Origin: Ettlia oleoabundans
Lineage: Eukaryota; Chlorophyta; Chlorophyceae; Chlamydomonadales
Assembly (NCBI GenBank): GCA_019693395.1
Contig: JAAMXP010000078.1
Span: 3,869 to 36,189 of the forward strand
Direction of reading: 5' to 3'
Length of the DNA stretch: 32,321 nucleotides
A program made the position numbers and the translations under genes. The stretch's first letter is position 1, and every line of letters starts with the position of its first letter. The notes beneath the pieces are model-generated. The model was given only the letters and a program-made list of their open reading frames with translations. It was not told where the DNA came from and searched no databases. Shown one piece after another: positions 32,301 to 32,321 of this stretch.

Positions 32301-32321
32301 GTGGGGGGGGGGGGGGGGGGG
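32301..32321. other. Poly-G run at the window end
   Basis: The last intron donor GTGG runs into an unbroken G stretch to the end of the sequence. Such runs often mark a sequencing or assembly limit. Confidence 0.6.

Noticed and set aside
1..32321. A linked functional system made of the secretory-pathway genes
   Set aside because: Shared destination of the products is suggestive only; genes are in mixed orientations with separate promoters and no known link.

Overview
The window looks like nuclear DNA of a green alga, most likely a Chlorella-type trebouxiophyte. Genes are split into many short exons by GT-AG introns with C/T-rich ends closing in GCAG. Coding sequence is GC-rich and heavy in Ala, Gln and Gly. 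A TGTAA poly(A) signal, typical of green algae, lies about 330 bases after the first stop codon. The proteins resemble plant and algal families: a DUF707 glycosyltransferase-like protein, an ER Hsp110/GRP170 chaperone, and a plant-type membrane calcineurin-like phosphoesterase. No bacterial operon, CRISPR array, tRNA, rRNA or recognisable transposon was seen. All gene models were spliced by hand. In every recognised model the intron phases agree from exon to exon, but there is no transcript evidence.

Layout. (1) 314-445, +: last exon of an unidentified gene. (2) 1164-4678, +: DUF707 glycosyltransferase-like membrane protein, 10 exons. (3) 5252-8493 and 10131-13365, both -: tandem paralogues A and B, secreted alpha/beta hydrolases with a G-x-S-x-G nucleophile elbow, 9 and 10 exons, with a small possible secreted ORF between them (8752-8994, -). 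(4) 14085-15546, -: ankyrin-repeat protein with basic, possibly nuclear-targeting motifs. (5) 16040-22677, +: ER chaperone of the GRP170/HYOU1/Lhs1 family, 18 exons, divergent from the ankyrin gene. (6) 23382-25747, +: Gln-rich coiled-coil protein of unknown function. (7) 25748-26963: mostly unassigned, with a minus-strand open block that may be part of an unrecognised or decayed gene. (8) 26964 to the window end, +: polytopic membrane protein with a calcineurin-like phosphoesterase domain, cut off by the window edge.

Five of the products should enter or sit in the secretory pathway: DUF707, hydrolases A and B, GRP170 and the membrane phosphoesterase. Nothing in the sequence shows they act as one system; neighbouring genes in eukaryotes usually need not be functionally linked. 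The most notable observations are a GRP170 whose HDEL signal is followed by one extra Arg, a tract of near identity between the two hydrolase paralogues that runs through an intron, a perfect 116-bp tandem duplication carrying the phosphoesterase GNHD codons and their splice donor, a GC-AG intron in the same gene, and an unexplained open block near 26 kb.
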